A stretch of 64,000 nucleotides of DNA from Sphingopyxis sp. (lineage in GTDB: Bacteria; Pseudomonadota; Alphaproteobacteria; Sphingomonadales; Sphingomonadaceae): NCBI GenBank assembly GCA_013823985.1, contig PNNB01000056.1, positions 216,001 to 280,000 of the forward strand. The letters are read 5' to 3'. The position numbers and the translations under genes were made by a program. The first letter of the stretch is position 1. Every line of letters begins with the position of its first letter. This document shows, piece by piece, positions 63,481 to 64,000 of the stretch. The notes beneath the pieces were generated by a model that was not told where the DNA came from, ran no database searches, and was given only the letters and a program-made list of their open reading frames with translations.

Positions 63481-63566
63481 GCTGTTGCATTTAAGCGTAA
63501 AAGCTTACCAAAGCCTCGAATTTCCGGGCCGATGCAAAATTTTTGAAATAAAATTGCAAAAGGCTG

Positions 63567-63595
63567 TTGACGGAATCAGATGACCCCTTTAGAGG
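63567..63595 (+). promoter_or_regulatory. Probable rrn promoter
   Basis: TTGACG (63567-63572), a 17-nt spacer and TAGAGG (63590-63595) match a sigma-70-type rRNA promoter. The CCCCTTTAGAGG region is a form I associate with sphingomonad rrn promoters. Confidence 0.6.
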
Positions 63596-63710
63596 CCCTC
63601 TCACCGGACGGGAAGCAAGCGTTTCCGCGGTTCGGTCGCCAACAAATAGGTCACCTACTCCTCTGGTAGCAATATCAGGGAACCATAGGTGTCCGCTTTT
63701 TTGTCGGTTT

Positions 63711-63722
63711 GGCTCTTTGACA
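63711..63722 (+). promoter_or_regulatory. rrn boxA antitermination element
   Basis: GGCTCTTTGACA matches the boxA consensus TGCTCTTTAACA at 10 of 12 positions and lies in the expected leader position before 16S rRNA. Confidence 0.7.
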
Positions 63723-63926
63723 TTGTGATTTTAGATGAAGGGACATGTGGGCGGCGGCCCCGGATCCTGCGGCTTCAAGGCGCAGGGTGTTCGGGTTACC
63801 AAATACGCCGACTGCACATATGTCCTTTACGCATATATCCATATAGTAATTGATAATTGTGCAGCCCGGATCCTTGGATTTGGTTGTATCAATCGGTATT
63901 CCAACTGGTTGGTATGATTATAAATC

Positions 63927-64000
63927 AAACTTGAGAGTTTGATCCTGGCTCAGAACGAACGCTGGCGGCATGCTTAACACATGCAAGTCGAACGAGACCT
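63927..64000 (+). rRNA. rrs: 16S ribosomal RNA, 5' end (partial)
   Basis: The universal 5' element AGAGTTTGATCCTGGCTCAG starts at 63934, and the 16S start is placed seven bases earlier, about 63927. GAACGCTGGCGGCATGC follows. The text stops in the first variable region, in a form common in Sphingopyxis/Sphingorhabdus. The gene continues beyond the window. Confidence 0.97.

Larger units (their letters stand above)
63481..63926. other. Leader of the rrn operon
   Basis: The 446-nt space between the flippase gene and 16S rRNA has no convincing gene. It contains the rrn promoter and boxA described separately. The region upstream to about 63520 should also hold the flippase promoter, which I cannot define. 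Confidence 0.6.

Noticed and set aside
63735..63917. 60-codon open frame upstream of 16S rRNA
   Set aside because: It lies in the rrn leader after boxA and has no homology that I recognise.
1..64000. CRISPR arrays, insertion sequences, prophage genes or tRNAs
   Set aside because: No regular repeat-spacer series, transposase motifs, phage structural genes or cloverleaf sequence was found.

Overview
The window is chromosomal DNA from an alphaproteobacterium of the family Sphingomonadaceae, close to Sphingopyxis or Sphingorhabdus. The assignment rests on the partial 16S rRNA start at the right edge, moderate-to-high GC, dense operons with many 4-nt ATGA start/stop overlaps, a Sphingomonad-type UvrB N terminus, a CrtZ carotenoid hydroxylase and a DUF1476 (ATPase zeta-type) gene. 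It looks like core chromosome. I see no phage, insertion sequence, integron, CRISPR array or tRNA.

Left part (1-12.8 kb): a catabolic island with acyl-CoA dehydrogenase, enoyl-CoA hydratase, acyl-CoA ligase, cytochrome P450, aldehyde dehydrogenase, thiolase, SDR hydroxyacyl-CoA dehydrogenase, a second crotonase, a TetR regulator, and a divergent CaiB-type CoA-transferase/racemase facing a thiolase-like protein. Together they could carry out terminal hydroxylation, oxidation to the acid, CoA activation and beta-oxidation of a branched or cyclic aliphatic compound. The substrate is unknown. Two similar TTTAA-N8-TTAA motifs lie in front of promoters here.

12.9-31 kb: a small lipoprotein, an alpha/beta hydrolase, an XRE regulator with a membrane partner, thrS, a TSUP transporter, a CHAP protein behind a CtrA-type box, uvrB behind a LexA-like box, two tandem EF-hand-bearing DUF3617 lipoproteins with a serine hydrolase, an M20 amidohydrolase, HNH, TerC, DUF465, dapD with a HAD phosphatase, and a lipoprotein-type S8 autotransporter-like protease.

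31-37 kb: a nine-gene rrf2-suf operon for Fe-S cluster assembly. Every one of its eight junctions is a 4-nt ATGA overlap, and two uncharacterised genes are embedded in it. 37-51 kb: an AraC regulator, glpD overlapping a YeiH exporter, an MFS transporter, a DUF1476-BolA-monothiol glutaredoxin set, a quinone oxidoreductase, leuD and leuC separated by two orphan genes, crtZ, a 26-bp perfect inverted repeat, a DUF454 membrane protein, succinate-semialdehyde dehydrogenase, and an APC permease.

51-64 kb: a universal stress protein and a GNAT gene diverging around an FNR/FixK-like box, then SMP-30, a VIT1-type transporter, a HAD hydrolase, a 3-oxoacid CoA-transferase whose subunit genes are split by two unrelated genes, a serine hydrolase, GST, CsbD, an ATP-grasp/EVE pair, a 2OG-Fe(II) oxygenase, a flippase, and finally the rrn promoter, boxA and the first 74 nt of 16S rRNA.

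All assignments come from reading motifs and context. No database search was run.
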